This document shows, one piece after another, positions 31,809 to 40,727 of a stretch of DNA of 64,000 nucleotides (positions are counted from its first letter, which is position 1; each line of letters starts with the position of its first letter). The stretch spans positions 1,787,738 to 1,851,737 of the forward strand of contig NZ_CP023277.1 in NCBI RefSeq assembly GCF_003065385.1, in the 5' to 3' direction. Made by a program: the position numbers and the translations under genes. Below the pieces are notes generated by a model. That model saw only the letters and a program-made list of their open reading frames with translations. It did not search any database and was not told the DNA's origin. Source of the DNA: Polynucleobacter acidiphobus. Its GTDB lineage: Bacteria > Pseudomonadota > Gammaproteobacteria > Burkholderiales > Burkholderiaceae.

Positions 31809-32723
31809 GTGCAATATAGCGCCCCACCACTTTTCAAGCAAGGCATTCCTGCGCTTGCCAAATTAATTGCGTGCCTTGTAATTAGCTTGGCACTCATGAT
31901 TATTGATTTTCAGATCAAGTCACTCGACTTTATTCGTAATCAAGTCAATATTGTTCTGCGACCATTTGAGCAACTGATGCTCCTGCCTAGCTCCATAATT
32001 TCAGGCGGCGATGAATATCTAACCAGTCGAAGCACGCTTGAAAAGGAAAATGAGGCACTCAAGTTGCGACAAGCGGAACTCTCACTGCTAGCCAATCAAT
32101 CTGCGCTTTTAACAGTTGAGAATCAAAATCTTCGCAACTTACTAGATTTACAAAAGAAGGTGGCATTTAAAACCGTTCCTGTTGAAATTTTATTTAACCC
32201 ACCAAACGCCATCTCACAACGCGTCGTGATCAATCGTGGCGAAAACCAAGGTCTTCGATTGGGCTCACCAATTGCCAATGACATGGGCATTCTCGGTCAA
32301 GTGGTTCGCCTGTATGACAATTCAGCCGAAGTGTCTTTATTGGAAGATCGTGATTTTGCAGTCCCAGTCCTTGTGGCTCGTAACGGTCTTCGTGCCGCGG
32401 TAGTCGGAAGCGGACGCGGTCAATTATTGCAACTACGTTACTTACCGGTGGCCAGTGACCTTGAGGTTGGCGACATTCTTTTAACGTCAGGGGTTGATGG
32501 TGTGTATCCCCCGGGGTTTGCGGTGGCAGTGATTACCAAAATTGAGCGCAATCTCGATCAAAACTCAGCAAATGTCTTTTGCAGTCCGATTGCCGAAGTC
32601 AATCGGCATCTCCAGGCACTTGCCTTAATCTACGATCCGCAGTTAGACGCCAAACCGGCCTCAAATAGTAATGCGCCATCGTCGACCGGTCGACGTCAAA
32701 CGCGACCAAAGGGACAGCCATGA
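31809..32723 (+). CDS. mreC: Rod shape-determining protein MreC
   Basis: MreC is a bitopic periplasmic scaffold that activates PBP2-RodA. The 304-residue protein has one membrane span (LIACLVISLALMIID, residues 17-32), a coiled coil around residues 75-115 (TLEKENEALKLRQAEL) and the beta-rich core with NRGENQGLRLGSPIAND. The C-terminus is a low-complexity Ser/Pro/Arg tail. The start is a GTG at 31809, 23 bp after mreB. Its stop overlaps mreD by 4 bp. Confidence 0.95.
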   Translation: MQYSAPPLFKQGIPALAKLIACLVISLALMIIDFQIKSLDFIRNQVNIVLRPFEQLMLLPSSIISGGDEYLTSRSTLEKENEALKLRQAELSLLANQSALLTVENQNLRNLLDLQKKVAFKTVPVEILFNPPNAISQRVVINRGENQGLRLGSPIANDMGILGQVVRLYDNSAEVSLLEDRDFAVPVLVARNGLRAAVVGSGRGQLLQLRYLPVASDLEVGDILLTSGVDGVYPPGFAVAVITKIERNLDQNSANVFCSPIAEVNRHLQALALIYDPQLDAKPASNSNAPSSTGRRQTRPKGQP

Positions 32724-33244
32724 TTGATTACCAAAGCGGCTACATTCTCCGCCCAGTCAAGCCACTCTTTATTTACTTTAGCCTATTCATTGCGCTTTTG
32801 CTGAATTTTTTACCGTGGGGCAATCATGCGTGGGTTCCAGACTGGCTCATTATTTGCATTGTGTTTTGGAACATTCATCAGCATCGCTTTGTTGGCGTGA
32901 TTACCGCATTTATATTTGGCCTGGTCATGGATATTCATAGCGGGGCCTTGCTCGGGGTTCATACCTTTAGCTACTCTCTGGTGGCATACATTGCAATTGC
33001 CTGGCATCACCGCATTACCGCCTTACCTGTGACCACTCAAATCCTAAACGTATTTCCTATCTTCGCCTTAGTTTCTGTTTTTCCAGTCATCGTACTTTGG
33101 GCTCTGAATGAGCAGCTCTATTGGTGGGGTCTAACGAGCCTCATTCAAGCAGCCATTGAGGCCCTGCTTTGGCCCCTTGCCAGCTATCTCTTGCTCTTAC
33201 CACAACGACGACCGATTGATGTCGACCCCCATCGACCCCTGTAA
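32720..33244 (+). CDS. mreD: Rod shape-determining membrane protein MreD
   Basis: A 174-residue inner-membrane protein with five to six hydrophobic segments (FIYFSLFIALLLNFLPWG near residue 15, GVITAFIFGLVMDIHSGALLG near 58), including the DIHSGALLG motif of MreD. It bridges MreC and the PBP2-RodA synthase. It overlaps mreC by 4 bp and lies 5 bp before the PBP2 gene. Confidence 0.93.
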   Translation: MIDYQSGYILRPVKPLFIYFSLFIALLLNFLPWGNHAWVPDWLIICIVFWNIHQHRFVGVITAFIFGLVMDIHSGALLGVHTFSYSLVAYIAIAWHHRITALPVTTQILNVFPIFALVSVFPVIVLWALNEQLYWWGLTSLIQAAIEALLWPLASYLLLLPQRRPIDVDPHRPL

Positions 33245-33249
33245 GCAGC

Positions 33250-35160
33250 ATGTCGTCCATTAAAAAACCCGATCTTTATTCGTTTCAGGAGCGAGCTCGG
33301 ATCGCGATCGTCTTTGTGGGGATTTGTTTTGGCTTACTCGTTGTCCGCTTATTTTGGTTGCAAATTATTAGCCACCAGCAATATTCAACGCTTGCTGAAA
33401 GCAATCGGATTGCAATCGTCCCGGTACCCGCCAATCGAGGCCTGCTCATTGATCGAAATGGTATTGTGATAGGACGCAATTATTCGGCGCTAACACTAGA
33501 AGTGGATGCCTCTCAAATTAAAGGCAATGTGGATGATCTGATTAATCAGCTATCTGAGATTATTCAAATTAGCCCTAGGGATCGTCGTAACTTTAAGCGC
33601 GCCGTCGAAGATTCTCGAAATATGGGTACCTTTCCGTTGCGATCGATGCTGACCGATGCTGAGATGGCTCGCTTTCTAGCAAATCGCTATCGCTTTCCAG
33701 GTGTTGATGTCAGTGCGCGCAATTTTCGTGAATACCCCTATAACGAATTAGCTTCCCATCTGATTGGCTACATCGGGCGAGTCTCGCAAAAAGATAAAGA
33801 GCGGATGCAAAACGAACTTGAGGCCACGAAAGGTAGTCAAGATCCTTATGCCCTTCAAGGTGCGTTCTTGCCAGGTATACAGTATGTCGGGAAGATTGGC
33901 ATTGAACAAACGTATGAGAGGGTCTTACGCGGCGTTCCGGGCTACGACGAGGTCGAAATCACCGCTGGCGGAAAGCCCGTTCGCACGCTATCCAGTAAGC
34001 CGTCTATTCCTGGCAAAAATGTCATTCTCTCGATTGACATTAAATTGCAAGCCTTGGTTGAGCAATTGTATGGTAACTATCGGGGGGCATTTGTCGCCAT
34101 CGAACCCGAAACTGGGGACATTCTTGCCTTCGTTTCAAAGCCGAATTTCAATCCTAATGATTTCGTGGAGGGCATCGATCCTGTGACCTGGAAGGAACTG
34201 AACGAGTCGAAGGAAAGGCCTCTCTACAACCGGCCTCTGAAGGGAATTTACCCCCCCGCATCAACTTATAAGCCCTTTATGGCATTAGCGGCTCTCGAGC
34301 TTAATAAGCGCAAGCCTGAAGATGCAATTGCCGACCCTGGATTTTTTACCTTCGGCAATCATACTTTTCGGGATATTAAAGTGGGCGGTCATGGGATGGT
34401 CAATATGGAGAAGTCTCTTGTGGAGTCTTGTGATACCTACTACTACCTTTTGGCGAGAGACATGGGCGTCAATATGATGCACGATTTTATGAAGCCCTTA
34501 GGCTTTGGTCAGCTTACAGGAATTGATTTAGAGGGCGAAGCAAAAGGGGTGTTGCCATCGACGGAATGGAAAAAAACCGCCTTTAAAAAACCTGAGCAAC
34601 AAAAGTGGTTTGAAGGCGAAACGATCTCACTCGGAATTGGGCAGGGATATAACGCATTTACGATTTTGCAATTGGCACACGGCCTCGCCAATATGCTCAA
34701 CTACGGTGTCGTGATGAAGCCTCATATTGCAAAGGCGATTGAAGATCCATTTACACGCCAAAAGGAACTCACTACTCCTAAAGAAAGCTATCGCGTGGCT
34801 CTCAAACCTGAAAATGTGGAGATCATTAAAAAGGCAATGGCAGAAACTAACAAAACGGGCACATCAGCATCATCCTTCCGAAGTGCGGCTTATACCTCCG
34901 GCGGTAAAACAGGCACCGCCCAAGTCTTTAGCTTGAATTCTAAAACGTATAACCACGCTTCTACCCCCGAGTTCTTACGAGACCATGCCTTGTTCGTAGC
35001 GTATGCGCCTAACGACAAACCCAAAATTGCCATTGCAATGATTGTTGAAAATGCGGGCTTTGGCTCTACGCAAGCTGCGCCGATTGCGCGCAAAGCACTT
35101 GATTACTACATTGATGGTAAATGGCCTAAGGAGATTCCGGAATGGAAAAGAGCACCTTAG
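33250..35160 (+). CDS. mrdA: Penicillin-binding protein 2 (elongation transpeptidase)
   Basis: This class B PBP cross-links new glycan during elongation. The 636-residue protein has an N-terminal membrane anchor (IAIVFVGICFGLLVVRLFWL), a pedestal domain with FPGVDVSARNFREYPY, and the transpeptidase domain. The catalytic Ser lies in YPPASTYKPFM (SxxK), the second motif is SCD in LVESCDTYYYLLA, and the third is KTG in SGGKTGTAQVF. It is placed between mreD and rodA, and overlaps rodA by 19 bp. Confidence 0.96.
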   Translation: MSSIKKPDLYSFQERARIAIVFVGICFGLLVVRLFWLQIISHQQYSTLAESNRIAIVPVPANRGLLIDRNGIVIGRNYSALTLEVDASQIKGNVDDLINQLSEIIQISPRDRRNFKRAVEDSRNMGTFPLRSMLTDAEMARFLANRYRFPGVDVSARNFREYPYNELASHLIGYIGRVSQKDKERMQNELEATKGSQDPYALQGAFLPGIQYVGKIGIEQTYERVLRGVPGYDEVEITAGGKPVRTLSSKPSIPGKNVILSIDIKLQALVEQLYGNYRGAFVAIEPETGDILAFVSKPNFNPNDFVEGIDPVTWKELNESKERPLYNRPLKGIYPPASTYKPFMALAALELNKRKPEDAIADPGFFTFGNHTFRDIKVGGHGMVNMEKSLVESCDTYYYLLARDMGVNMMHDFMKPLGFGQLTGIDLEGEAKGVLPSTEWKKTAFKKPEQQKWFEGETISLGIGQGYNAFTILQLAHGLANMLNYGVVMKPHIAKAIEDPFTRQKELTTPKESYRVALKPENVEIIKKAMAETNKTGTSASSFRSAAYTSGGKTGTAQVFSLNSKTYNHASTPEFLRDHALFVAYAPNDKPKIAIAMIVENAGFGSTQAAPIARKALDYYIDGKWPKEIPEWKRAP

Positions 35161-36293
35161 TCCGACTCAAATCATTACTTTTACGAGCCTTTAGTGGCTT
35201 TGATCCTCGCCTAGGCTTCATCTTCTTGGCTCTTGCCCTGATTAGTTTCATTGTCTTTTTGTCGGCCGGCCAAGGAACACCGGTAGCGCTTATCGACCAG
35301 GTCCGTAATCTCCTGATTGCTTTTGTGATCATGTGGCTTGTTTCACAGATTCCGCCCAAATGGCTTGAGATGGCTGCGGTTTGGATATATGGCGTTGGGA
35401 TTGCCCTGCTGATCGCTGTTGCTATTTTTGGTTTGATCAAAAAAGGGGCTAGACGCTGGATTAATGTTGGCATTGTGATTCAGCCATCGGAGATCATGAA
35501 GATTGCGGTACCGCTCATGCTCGCCTGGTATTTCCAAAAACGTGAGGGTATCCGCTCAGGGTTTGATTATCTTGTGGCAGCGGCTTTGCTCGCATTACCG
35601 GTATTTCTAATTGCCCGTCAGCCCGACCTGGGAACCTCGCTATTAGTGCTTGCCTCGGGTCTCTATGTCATTATTTTAGCGGGCTTGCCCTGGCGCTGGA
35701 TCATCCCGGTAGTGGCAATTGGTGGAATTGCGATTCTTTTGCTGGTTGTTTTTAGTGGCAGCATTTGTACGCCCGACGCCAACTGGCCATTGATCCGAGA
35801 GTATCAAAAAAACAGGGTTTGTACCTTGCTAGACCCATCAAGTGATCCGCTTGGAAAAGGCTTTCATACCATTCAGGCCATCATTGCGGTTGGTGCTGGT
35901 GGATTCTTTGGTAAAGGCTGGCGCGAAGGAACTCAATCCCATTTGGAATTCATTCCTGAAAAACATACTGACTTTGTGTTTGCCGTTTTTGCTGAAGAGT
36001 TTGGATTTCTAGGCAATATTCTTTTGATCCTGCTCTTTTTTGCACTAATTAAGCGTGGCCTGGCGATCTCAGTCAATGCGCCCACTTTGTTTACGCGACT
36101 CTTGGGAGGGGCTATCAGCATGATCTTTTTCACCTATGCCTTTGTCAATATCGGCATGGTCACCGGGCTCCTGCCAGTAGTTGGCGTTCCCCTACCGCTC
36201 CTTAGCTATGGCGGCACAGCCCTTGTCACGCTTGGGTTTGGGGCCGGTATCTTGATGAGCATCCATCGTCATCGACGACTCGTACAAAGCTAA
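35142..36293 (+). CDS. rodA: Rod shape-determining glycosyltransferase RodA (SEDS)
   Basis: RodA is the SEDS-family peptidoglycan polymerase that works with PBP2. The 383-residue protein has about ten membrane spans, with the SEDS blocks WINVGIVIQPSEIMKIA near residue 110, GKGWREGTQSHLEFIPEKHTDF (catalytic Asp region) and PVVGVPLPLLSYGGTALV near the C-terminus. It ends the operon; a bidirectional hairpin at 36312-36340 separates it from hupB. Confidence 0.96.
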   Translation: MEKSTLVRLKSLLLRAFSGFDPRLGFIFLALALISFIVFLSAGQGTPVALIDQVRNLLIAFVIMWLVSQIPPKWLEMAAVWIYGVGIALLIAVAIFGLIKKGARRWINVGIVIQPSEIMKIAVPLMLAWYFQKREGIRSGFDYLVAAALLALPVFLIARQPDLGTSLLVLASGLYVIILAGLPWRWIIPVVAIGGIAILLLVVFSGSICTPDANWPLIREYQKNRVCTLLDPSSDPLGKGFHTIQAIIAVGAGGFFGKGWREGTQSHLEFIPEKHTDFVFAVFAEEFGFLGNILLILLFFALIKRGLAISVNAPTLFTRLLGGAISMIFFTYAFVNIGMVTGLLPVVGVPLPLLSYGGTALVTLGFGAGILMSIHRHRRLVQS

Positions 36294-36311
36294 GTGGTAA
36301 CAATTGGAGTA

Positions 36312-36340
36312 ACAAAAAACCCAGCCGAAGCTGGGTTTGT
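36312..36340. terminator. Bidirectional terminator between rodA and hupB
   Basis: AACCCAGC and GCTGGGTT pair around a CGAA tetraloop. On the reverse strand the stem is followed by TTTTTTGTT, a strong intrinsic terminator for hupB. On the forward strand only a short T-run follows (TTTGT), so it is weaker for rodA. Confidence 0.85.
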
Positions 36341-36356
36341 AAGAGATCGCTCTCGA

Positions 36357-36641
36357 TTACTTTTTACGCTTATTAACAGCGTCTTTAAATGCCTTGCCAG
36401 CAGAAAACTTCACAGTCTTGGAAGCGGCAATTTTGAGAGGCTCACCAGTTTTTGGATTACGGCCCATGCGAGCAGCACGTTTGCCAGAGGCAAATGTTCC
36501 AAAACCAATTAATTGCACCGAGTCACCTTTGGTTACTGCTTTGATGATGTGCTCAATAGCAGAATTCAGTGCGTACTCTGCTTTTGCTTTAGAAATCTCG
36601 GCATCGTCAGCAATTGCTGCGATTAAGTCTGCTTTATTCAA
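36357..36641 (-). CDS. hupB: DNA-binding protein HU
   Basis: HU is a small histone-like protein that bends and compacts DNA. The 94-residue protein has the helical N-terminus [20 protein letters not shown], the [26 protein letters not shown] arm and an alkaline C-terminal end. The start is a TTG at 36641: AAGGAG lies six to seven bases before it and no ATG is near. A promoter, a palindrome at the predicted start site and a strong terminator frame it as a single-gene transcript. Confidence 0.95.
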   Translation of the reverse strand: MNKADLIAAIADDAEISKAKAEYALNSAIEHIIKAVTKGDSVQLIGFGTFASGKRAARMGRNPKTGEPLKIAASKTVKFSAGKAFKDAVNKRKK

Positions 36642-36672
36642 GTGAAGCTCCTTGTTGATTGTTCATTGTATT

Positions 36673-36684
36673 GCGCATATGCGC
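36673..36684. promoter_or_regulatory. Perfect 12-bp palindrome at the hupB transcription start
   Basis: GCGCATATGCGC is fully self-complementary. It begins where the predicted hupB start site falls, so it could be an operator or a 5'-end structural element. No protein can be assigned to it. Confidence 0.4.
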
Positions 36685-36691
36685 TGACGCA

Positions 36692-36720
36692 ATTGTAAAC
36701 ACAAAATGTTATAAAAATAA
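36692..36720 (-). promoter_or_regulatory. Candidate hupB promoter
   Basis: TTATTT (36720-36715) and TACAAT (36697-36692) are spaced by 17 bp on the reverse strand, in AT-rich DNA. A second TACAAT lies at 36670-36665 without a good partner. Confidence 0.5.
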
Positions 36721-36765
36721 ATAATCTTTTGAAAAAAATTGGCCGCGGAGCCTTTTAGGATATGA

Positions 36766-37128
36766 CTAATCCAAAACGACCAAGTCGACGACAAAATACT
36801 GGGTTTCTGCAAAACAATTCGTCGGTAAACCAACGTGCTGCTCATACTGCAATGCAACTTTACGCCCCATATTGGCGTTAATCTGATTGGCAACGGCATC
36901 ATTACGCACCGAAAAGAAGAACTTTTCAGACATGGTTCCTGGCATCGAGACCATCGCCAGCTCGCCCTCCCAGGTCTTACAGAGCCAGCCCCGTTTGGAG
37001 AACTTTTGAACATAGCCGGCTCGCTCACCCTCAGCATAGCTCCAGTGAAGCATAAGATAGGTATAGCCGGCGGTTAAAACGCCGCTAATCAGAATTAAAA
37101 TGAAGAGTGATCGAAAAAAACGTGCCAT
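36766..37128 (-). CDS. Conserved membrane-anchored protein of unknown function
   Basis: A 120-residue protein with one N-terminal membrane span (FFRSLFILILISGVLTAGYTYL) and a small periplasmic domain containing RGWLCKTWEGELAM and a second Cys near residue 104 (PTNCFAETQYF), which may form a disulfide. I recall similar proteins in other Burkholderiales, sometimes mislabelled as 6-phosphogluconate dehydrogenase; nothing here supports that enzyme. It stands alone between hupB and a cytochrome gene on the other strand. Function unknown. Confidence 0.75.
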   Translation of the reverse strand: MARFFRSLFILILISGVLTAGYTYLMLHWSYAEGERAGYVQKFSKRGWLCKTWEGELAMVSMPGTMSEKFFFSVRNDAVANQINANMGRKVALQYEQHVGLPTNCFAETQYFVVDLVVLD

Positions 37129-37188
37129 ATAAGTTACTGAATTAAAAAGCTATCTTACTGGATTAAATTGACTAAAGAGGATGAGTTT

Positions 37189-37584
37189 ATGATGCGCCCC
37201 TTTACAGCTTCTTGTTTATTAAGTGCCTCGGCCTTACTCATGTTTTCAGCTGCCTCATTGGCCAACTCAGGTGAGTCGACCTATCAGCAGGTTTGCGCCA
37301 GCTGTCATACTCCCGGAGTAGCAGGGGCCCCGAAGCTGGGTGACAAAGCCAAATGGGCTAAGCTAATTAAGGAAGGTCAGGTTCAGATTACGGCCCATGG
37401 TTATGTTGGGATTCGTGGCATGCCCGCTAAAGGTGGAAAGCCAGATTTGGGCGTCAGTGATTTTGCGGCATCGGTTGTCTATATGGCCAATCAAGCGGGC
37501 GCAAGCTGGAAGAACCCAGACGATGCCATGTTGAAAAAAATTGATGCTGAAATTCAACGTCGACAGGCACAGCTTCGTAAATAG
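37189..37584 (+). CDS. Periplasmic cytochrome c5-type protein
   Basis: A single-haem class I cytochrome c of 131 residues. A signal peptide (LLSASALLMFSAASLA) leads to CASCH (haem attachment) followed by TPGVAGAPKLGDKAKW and the methionine-bearing GIRGMPAKGG, the axial ligand loop of the c5 family. The start at 37189 (MMRPF) gives a normal signal peptide and has GAGG upstream; a start seven codons earlier would add an acidic lead. It lies 8 bp before the LpxO-like gene. It probably passes electrons in the periplasm; the partner is not evident. Confidence 0.88.
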   Translation: MMRPFTASCLLSASALLMFSAASLANSGESTYQQVCASCHTPGVAGAPKLGDKAKWAKLIKEGQVQITAHGYVGIRGMPAKGGKPDLGVSDFAASVVYMANQAGASWKNPDDAMLKKIDAEIQRRQAQLRK

Positions 37585-37592
37585 GGATCGGG

Positions 37593-38495
37593 ATGGAGAT
37601 TCGTCATAATGTTTTTCTGATTTTTTTAGGTTCAGCCCTATTTATTTATTTTCGGGGCAAGGTGCGTTTTGGCCTATTGCGCTCCCTGACTGATTATGTG
37701 GTCTTACTGGCGCCCATTAATACGTTAATTTATTTGTTCTCTAAAGTAGGCCGTAGCCCTTACCTTCCTGTTAATGAATTCCCAGAACTGCAGCCCCTGA
37801 AAGATCGGTGGCAGATCATTCGTGATGAAGCCTTGGCTCTTCAAGATAGCGGGCAAATTCGTCAAGCAACTGGCTATAACGATATTGGCTTTAATTCTTT
37901 TTTTCGCACTGGCTGGAAACGCTTTTATTTATATTGGTACGGCAAGGATTTGCCGTCGGCCGAAGAGTCCTGCCCCCAAACAGTCGCTTTACTTAAATCA
38001 ATCCCGAGCATCAAGGCGGCCATGTTTGCCTCACTGCCTCCTGGGGCAAAATTGGTTCGCCATCGCGATCCTTACGCTGGGTCATTGCGCTACCATTTAG
38101 GACTTGTAACCCCGAACAGCCCGCACTGTTTTATTGATGTTGACGGTGAGCCCTATTATTGGAAAGATGGCGAGGCGGTTGTGTTTGATGAAACCTACAT
38201 CCACTTTGCGGCCAACAACACTGACCATCAACGGATTGTCTTGTTTTGCGATATTGAGAGGCCGCTCTACAGCAAAGTAATGCGAAGCTTTAATCGCTGG
38301 TTTGGTTTACAAGTCATGAGTGCTGCGGCCTCACAAAATGTTGAGGGCGAATCGCTCGGTTTTGTAAATGTCCTCTTTACCTATTTTTATCGGCTTCGCA
38401 TGCAGACGAAAAAGCTAAAGGCTTCACACCGCAAGCTCTATTACATTGGCAAGTGGGTGCTTATTATTGGCCTTATTTGGTTACTATTTTGGTAA
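37593..38495 (+). CDS. Aspartyl/asparaginyl beta-hydroxylase-like protein, LpxO type
   Basis: A 300-residue Fe(II)/2-oxoglutarate dioxygenase with membrane spans at both ends. The metal motif is HRD in [18 protein letters not shown] and the distal His in YIHFAANNT, with an Arg ([13 protein letters not shown]) to bind 2-oxoglutarate. LpxO hydroxylates the secondary acyl chain of lipid A at the inner membrane; this fits the two acyltransferases at 14083-15851. A protein-modifying hydroxylase is the alternative. The stop overlaps the next start by one base (TAATG). Confidence 0.82.
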   Translation: MEIRHNVFLIFLGSALFIYFRGKVRFGLLRSLTDYVVLLAPINTLIYLFSKVGRSPYLPVNEFPELQPLKDRWQIIRDEALALQDSGQIRQATGYNDIGFNSFFRTGWKRFYLYWYGKDLPSAEESCPQTVALLKSIPSIKAAMFASLPPGAKLVRHRDPYAGSLRYHLGLVTPNSPHCFIDVDGEPYYWKDGEAVVFDETYIHFAANNTDHQRIVLFCDIERPLYSKVMRSFNRWFGLQVMSAAASQNVEGESLGFVNVLFTYFYRLRMQTKKLKASHRKLYYIGKWVLIIGLIWLLFW

Positions 38496-39223
38496 TGGAA
38501 AAAATTCGGGTTTCTAAACTACTATCCGAACGTGGTTTGTGTTCAAGGCGGGAGGCGGATGCTTATATTGAACAGGGTTTAGTAACCGTTGACGGTGAGA
38601 TTGTTCAAGAATTAGGTACACGGGCCTTTCGGCACCAAACGATTGAATTACGTTCGGGGGCCAAACGTCAGCAAGAGCAACGCCTCACTGTCTTACTTAA
38701 TAAACCAGTAGGCTATATTTCGCACTTAGATGATGAAGAGCAATATAAGCCGGCAGCATCTCTCATCGTGCCTGAGAATCAATTTATGGGCGCCCCTCAT
38801 CAAACCGAACGGTCTCAATTCAGGGGTCTTGCTCCAGCGGGCCGACTGGATATTGACTCCTCTGGCTTATTGGTACTTACCCAAGATGGGCGGATCGCAA
38901 AGTTGTTAATTGGTGAAGATAGTCCGATTGAAAAAGAGTATCTGGTTCGTGTTAGCGGTAAATTATCGGATGCGGGTTTGCGCTCCTTGCAGCATGGACT
39001 ATCGCTAGATGGCAAAGCACTAAAACCAGCTAAGGTAAGTTGGCAAAACGAGGATCAACTTCGCTTTGTATTACGAGAAGGTCGCAAACGACAAATTCGC
39101 CGGATGTGCGAGCTCGTAGATCTCAATGTTGTTGGTCTAAAACGAATCCGAATTGGTCAAATAACTCTAGGATCGCTGCCTAGCGGACAGTGGCGCATCC
39201 TTGGTAAACAAGAGCGCTTTTAG
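38495..39223 (+). CDS. RsuA/RluB/RluF-family rRNA pseudouridine synthase
   Basis: A 242-residue pseudouridine synthase with an N-terminal S4 RNA-binding domain ([24 protein letters not shown]) and the catalytic block [19 protein letters not shown] with the Asp near residue 125. The C-terminal [16 protein letters not shown] is typical of the RsuA group. The start at 38495 overlaps the preceding stop by one base (TAATG), supporting coupling. The exact target (16S U516 or 23S U2604/2605) cannot be assigned. It overlaps the DUF1330 gene by 4 bp at the 3' ends. Confidence 0.87.
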   Translation: MEKIRVSKLLSERGLCSRREADAYIEQGLVTVDGEIVQELGTRAFRHQTIELRSGAKRQQEQRLTVLLNKPVGYISHLDDEEQYKPAASLIVPENQFMGAPHQTERSQFRGLAPAGRLDIDSSGLLVLTQDGRIAKLLIGEDSPIEKEYLVRVSGKLSDAGLRSLQHGLSLDGKALKPAKVSWQNEDQLRFVLREGRKRQIRRMCELVDLNVVGLKRIRIGQITLGSLPSGQWRILGKQERF

Positions 39224-39513
39224 ATCACGACAGGGAAAAGTGTTAATTGCATTGCCCGTTCGCGCACCGGAAGCAATGCCAAATATTCAGGGCTATTGGC
39301 CCAGCGCTTTGCATCCTCTAAGCTTGAAAAGCTAAGCTCAACAAACGTATCAAACATCGCGGCGTTTAGCTGGTTCCAAAAAGGACTCTCGCAAACTCCT
39401 CTGCGCACTAACTTGCCGCCATAAAGCTCAATGGTGGCGCCAACCTGAGCACGGTAGTCATCAAAGTCCTTCGGGCTCTGTATTTTAAATATTCCGATTA
39501 CATGAACGCTCAT
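39220..39513 (-). CDS. DUF1330 family protein
   Basis: A 97-residue protein of the ferredoxin-like dimeric alpha/beta barrel type: [35 protein letters not shown] and [24 protein letters not shown] match DUF1330, whose biochemical role is not established. It is a single gene, convergent with the pseudouridine synthase (4-bp overlap). Strong palindromes lie just upstream of its start (39525-39560). Confidence 0.85.
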   Translation of the reverse strand: MSVHVIGIFKIQSPKDFDDYRAQVGATIELYGGKLVRRGVCESPFWNQLNAAMFDTFVELSFSSLEDAKRWANSPEYLALLPVRERAMQLTLFPVVI

Positions 39514-39524
39514 GATGGTCCTTA

Positions 39525-39560
39525 GTTCATGAACTATGCATGATATCGATCATGCAGTTC
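39525..39560. promoter_or_regulatory. Palindrome cluster upstream of the DUF1330 gene
   Basis: GTTCATGAAC (39525-39534) is a perfect 10-bp palindrome. It runs into a hairpin of GAACT-(AT)-GCATGA with TCATGC-AGTTC (39531-39560, six-base loop, two-base bulge). Placed 12-47 bp before the start codon, it could be an operator. No U-tract is present, so it is not a terminator. Confidence 0.45.
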
Positions 39561-39828
39561 TTTGGGTTAAGAGATACTGGTATGAAGGTTGGGCAAGCAG
39601 TCATGCAATCGATAGATACAGCGATGCAATGAAACCGCCCGCTCCTTTGCCCAAGCATCCTACAGGATATTGGTTTGTCCGATATTGATCACTTGCTCTC
39701 ATACATGAAACTCATAGAGGCGATCAAGATCGGGCTTTGAATTGGTATTCCCATTTTTATACCTTTGGTGGCAATGGAGTCTAATATACAAGATCTTGTT
39801 ATTCCTTCATACATATGCCAATGAAGTC
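39561..39828. other. Intergenic stretch without a recognised gene
   Basis: Together with the palindromes before it, this forms a 315-bp gene-poor gap between DUF1330 and the outer-membrane protein gene. A short reading frame with an ILQDIGLSDIDHLLSYM stretch (near 39635-39705) faintly recalls small DUF1127 proteins but lacks a start and is broken. I see no RNA gene. A promoter for the following gene should lie in the AT-rich end (39745-39815), but no hexamer pair stands out. Confidence 0.4.
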
Positions 39829-40656
39829 ATGAGAATTTTTAGAACTCTACTCTGTGGATTTTTTGTTCTATTCACCCAATACAGCTTTGCTCAAGATGGC
39901 GACGCCTCAGGAGAGCAGGATAATTTCTTAAGACTAAAAACCGATTCCTTTAATTACAGTAAGGAATCGATTTTGGAGTTATGGGTCTATCAAAATGGAT
40001 ATGATGATGGCAACCTGAGCGATATTTATCGACTTCGATTCTATCAACCACTATCCATCAAGCAATGGAAAGGCATGATGCGGATTGATACAGCAATCAA
40101 TTCCGCGTGGGGGGCCAATGCTCCAGGGCACAACAGTGGCCAATTTAGTGCGGGCAATACGATGCTCACTGTTTGGGGTATGCCTCCAGATTTTTTCCCT
40201 AAGTGGAATCTAAACCTAGGTGGTCGTCTTATTTTTCCATTTGGCAATAATGGTCAGTGGGCAATTGGTCCACAAGTAAGCGCGTCATTTGTTCCACAAT
40301 CCTCAAGCAAATCCTTGCTCTCTGACTTTTCGCCTTTGGTTCGTTATATGTACGGGTTTGATAGCAAAAACAATTCCTTTGCGGCCAATCCATCGCAACC
40401 CCCGCTATTGCGAACGCTTCAACTGTATCCCACGATTGGATTGCAGCTCTCCCCCAGCACTCAAATTCGTTTTTGGGATGAAAACGGAATTCTGTATAAC
40501 ACCGCGGGTGGTGGTTGGTTTGTACCATTGGATGCCATGGTGACTCATTCTGTGAGTAAACATCTCTTGTTTGCGGTGGGTGCCAGCAAACAAGTAGTGC
40601 AAACCTTTCAGGCCTATGATTGGTCGATCTATGGAAAGATTTCTTTACGGTTTTGA
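39829..40656 (+). CDS. Putative outer-membrane beta-barrel protein, unknown function
   Basis: A 275-residue protein with a signal peptide (MRIFRTLLCGFFVLFTQYSFA, cleaved before QDGD) and a run of amphipathic beta-strand-like segments ending in ISLRF, the C-terminal aromatic pattern recognised by the BAM complex. The start at 39829 is chosen because it begins the signal peptide; the reading frame extends 29 codons upstream into hydrophobic residues atypical of a signal. I do not recognise the family. It is monocistronic, with a terminator at 40681. Roles such as a small-molecule porin or transporter are only guesses. Confidence 0.7.
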   Translation: MRIFRTLLCGFFVLFTQYSFAQDGDASGEQDNFLRLKTDSFNYSKESILELWVYQNGYDDGNLSDIYRLRFYQPLSIKQWKGMMRIDTAINSAWGANAPGHNSGQFSAGNTMLTVWGMPPDFFPKWNLNLGGRLIFPFGNNGQWAIGPQVSASFVPQSSSKSLLSDFSPLVRYMYGFDSKNNSFAANPSQPPLLRTLQLYPTIGLQLSPSTQIRFWDENGILYNTAGGGWFVPLDAMVTHSVSKHLLFAVGASKQVVQTFQAYDWSIYGKISLRF

Positions 40657-40680
40657 GAATGGTGTTCAATGGTGTGGACA

Positions 40681-40710
40681 ACAAAAAACCACCCGAAGGT
40701 GGTTTTTGTT
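40681..40710. terminator. Bidirectional terminator
   Basis: AAAAACCACC and GGTGGTTTTT pair around CGAA, with T-runs in both directions (TTTTTGTT forward, TTTTTTGTTG reverse). It ends the outer-membrane protein gene and the opposite small gene at 40728. Confidence 0.88.
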
Positions 40711-40727
40711 CATCGAGAGTCAGTGTC

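Noticed and set aside
36663..37037. 124-codon reverse-strand frame over the unknown membrane protein gene
   Set aside because: It overlaps the better-supported frame with the membrane anchor and lacks protein-like composition.
39571..39738. Possible remnant of a small DUF1127-like protein (ILQDIGLSDIDHLLSYM stretch)
   Set aside because: No start codon, broken frame and only a faint resemblance; too short to call a pseudogene.
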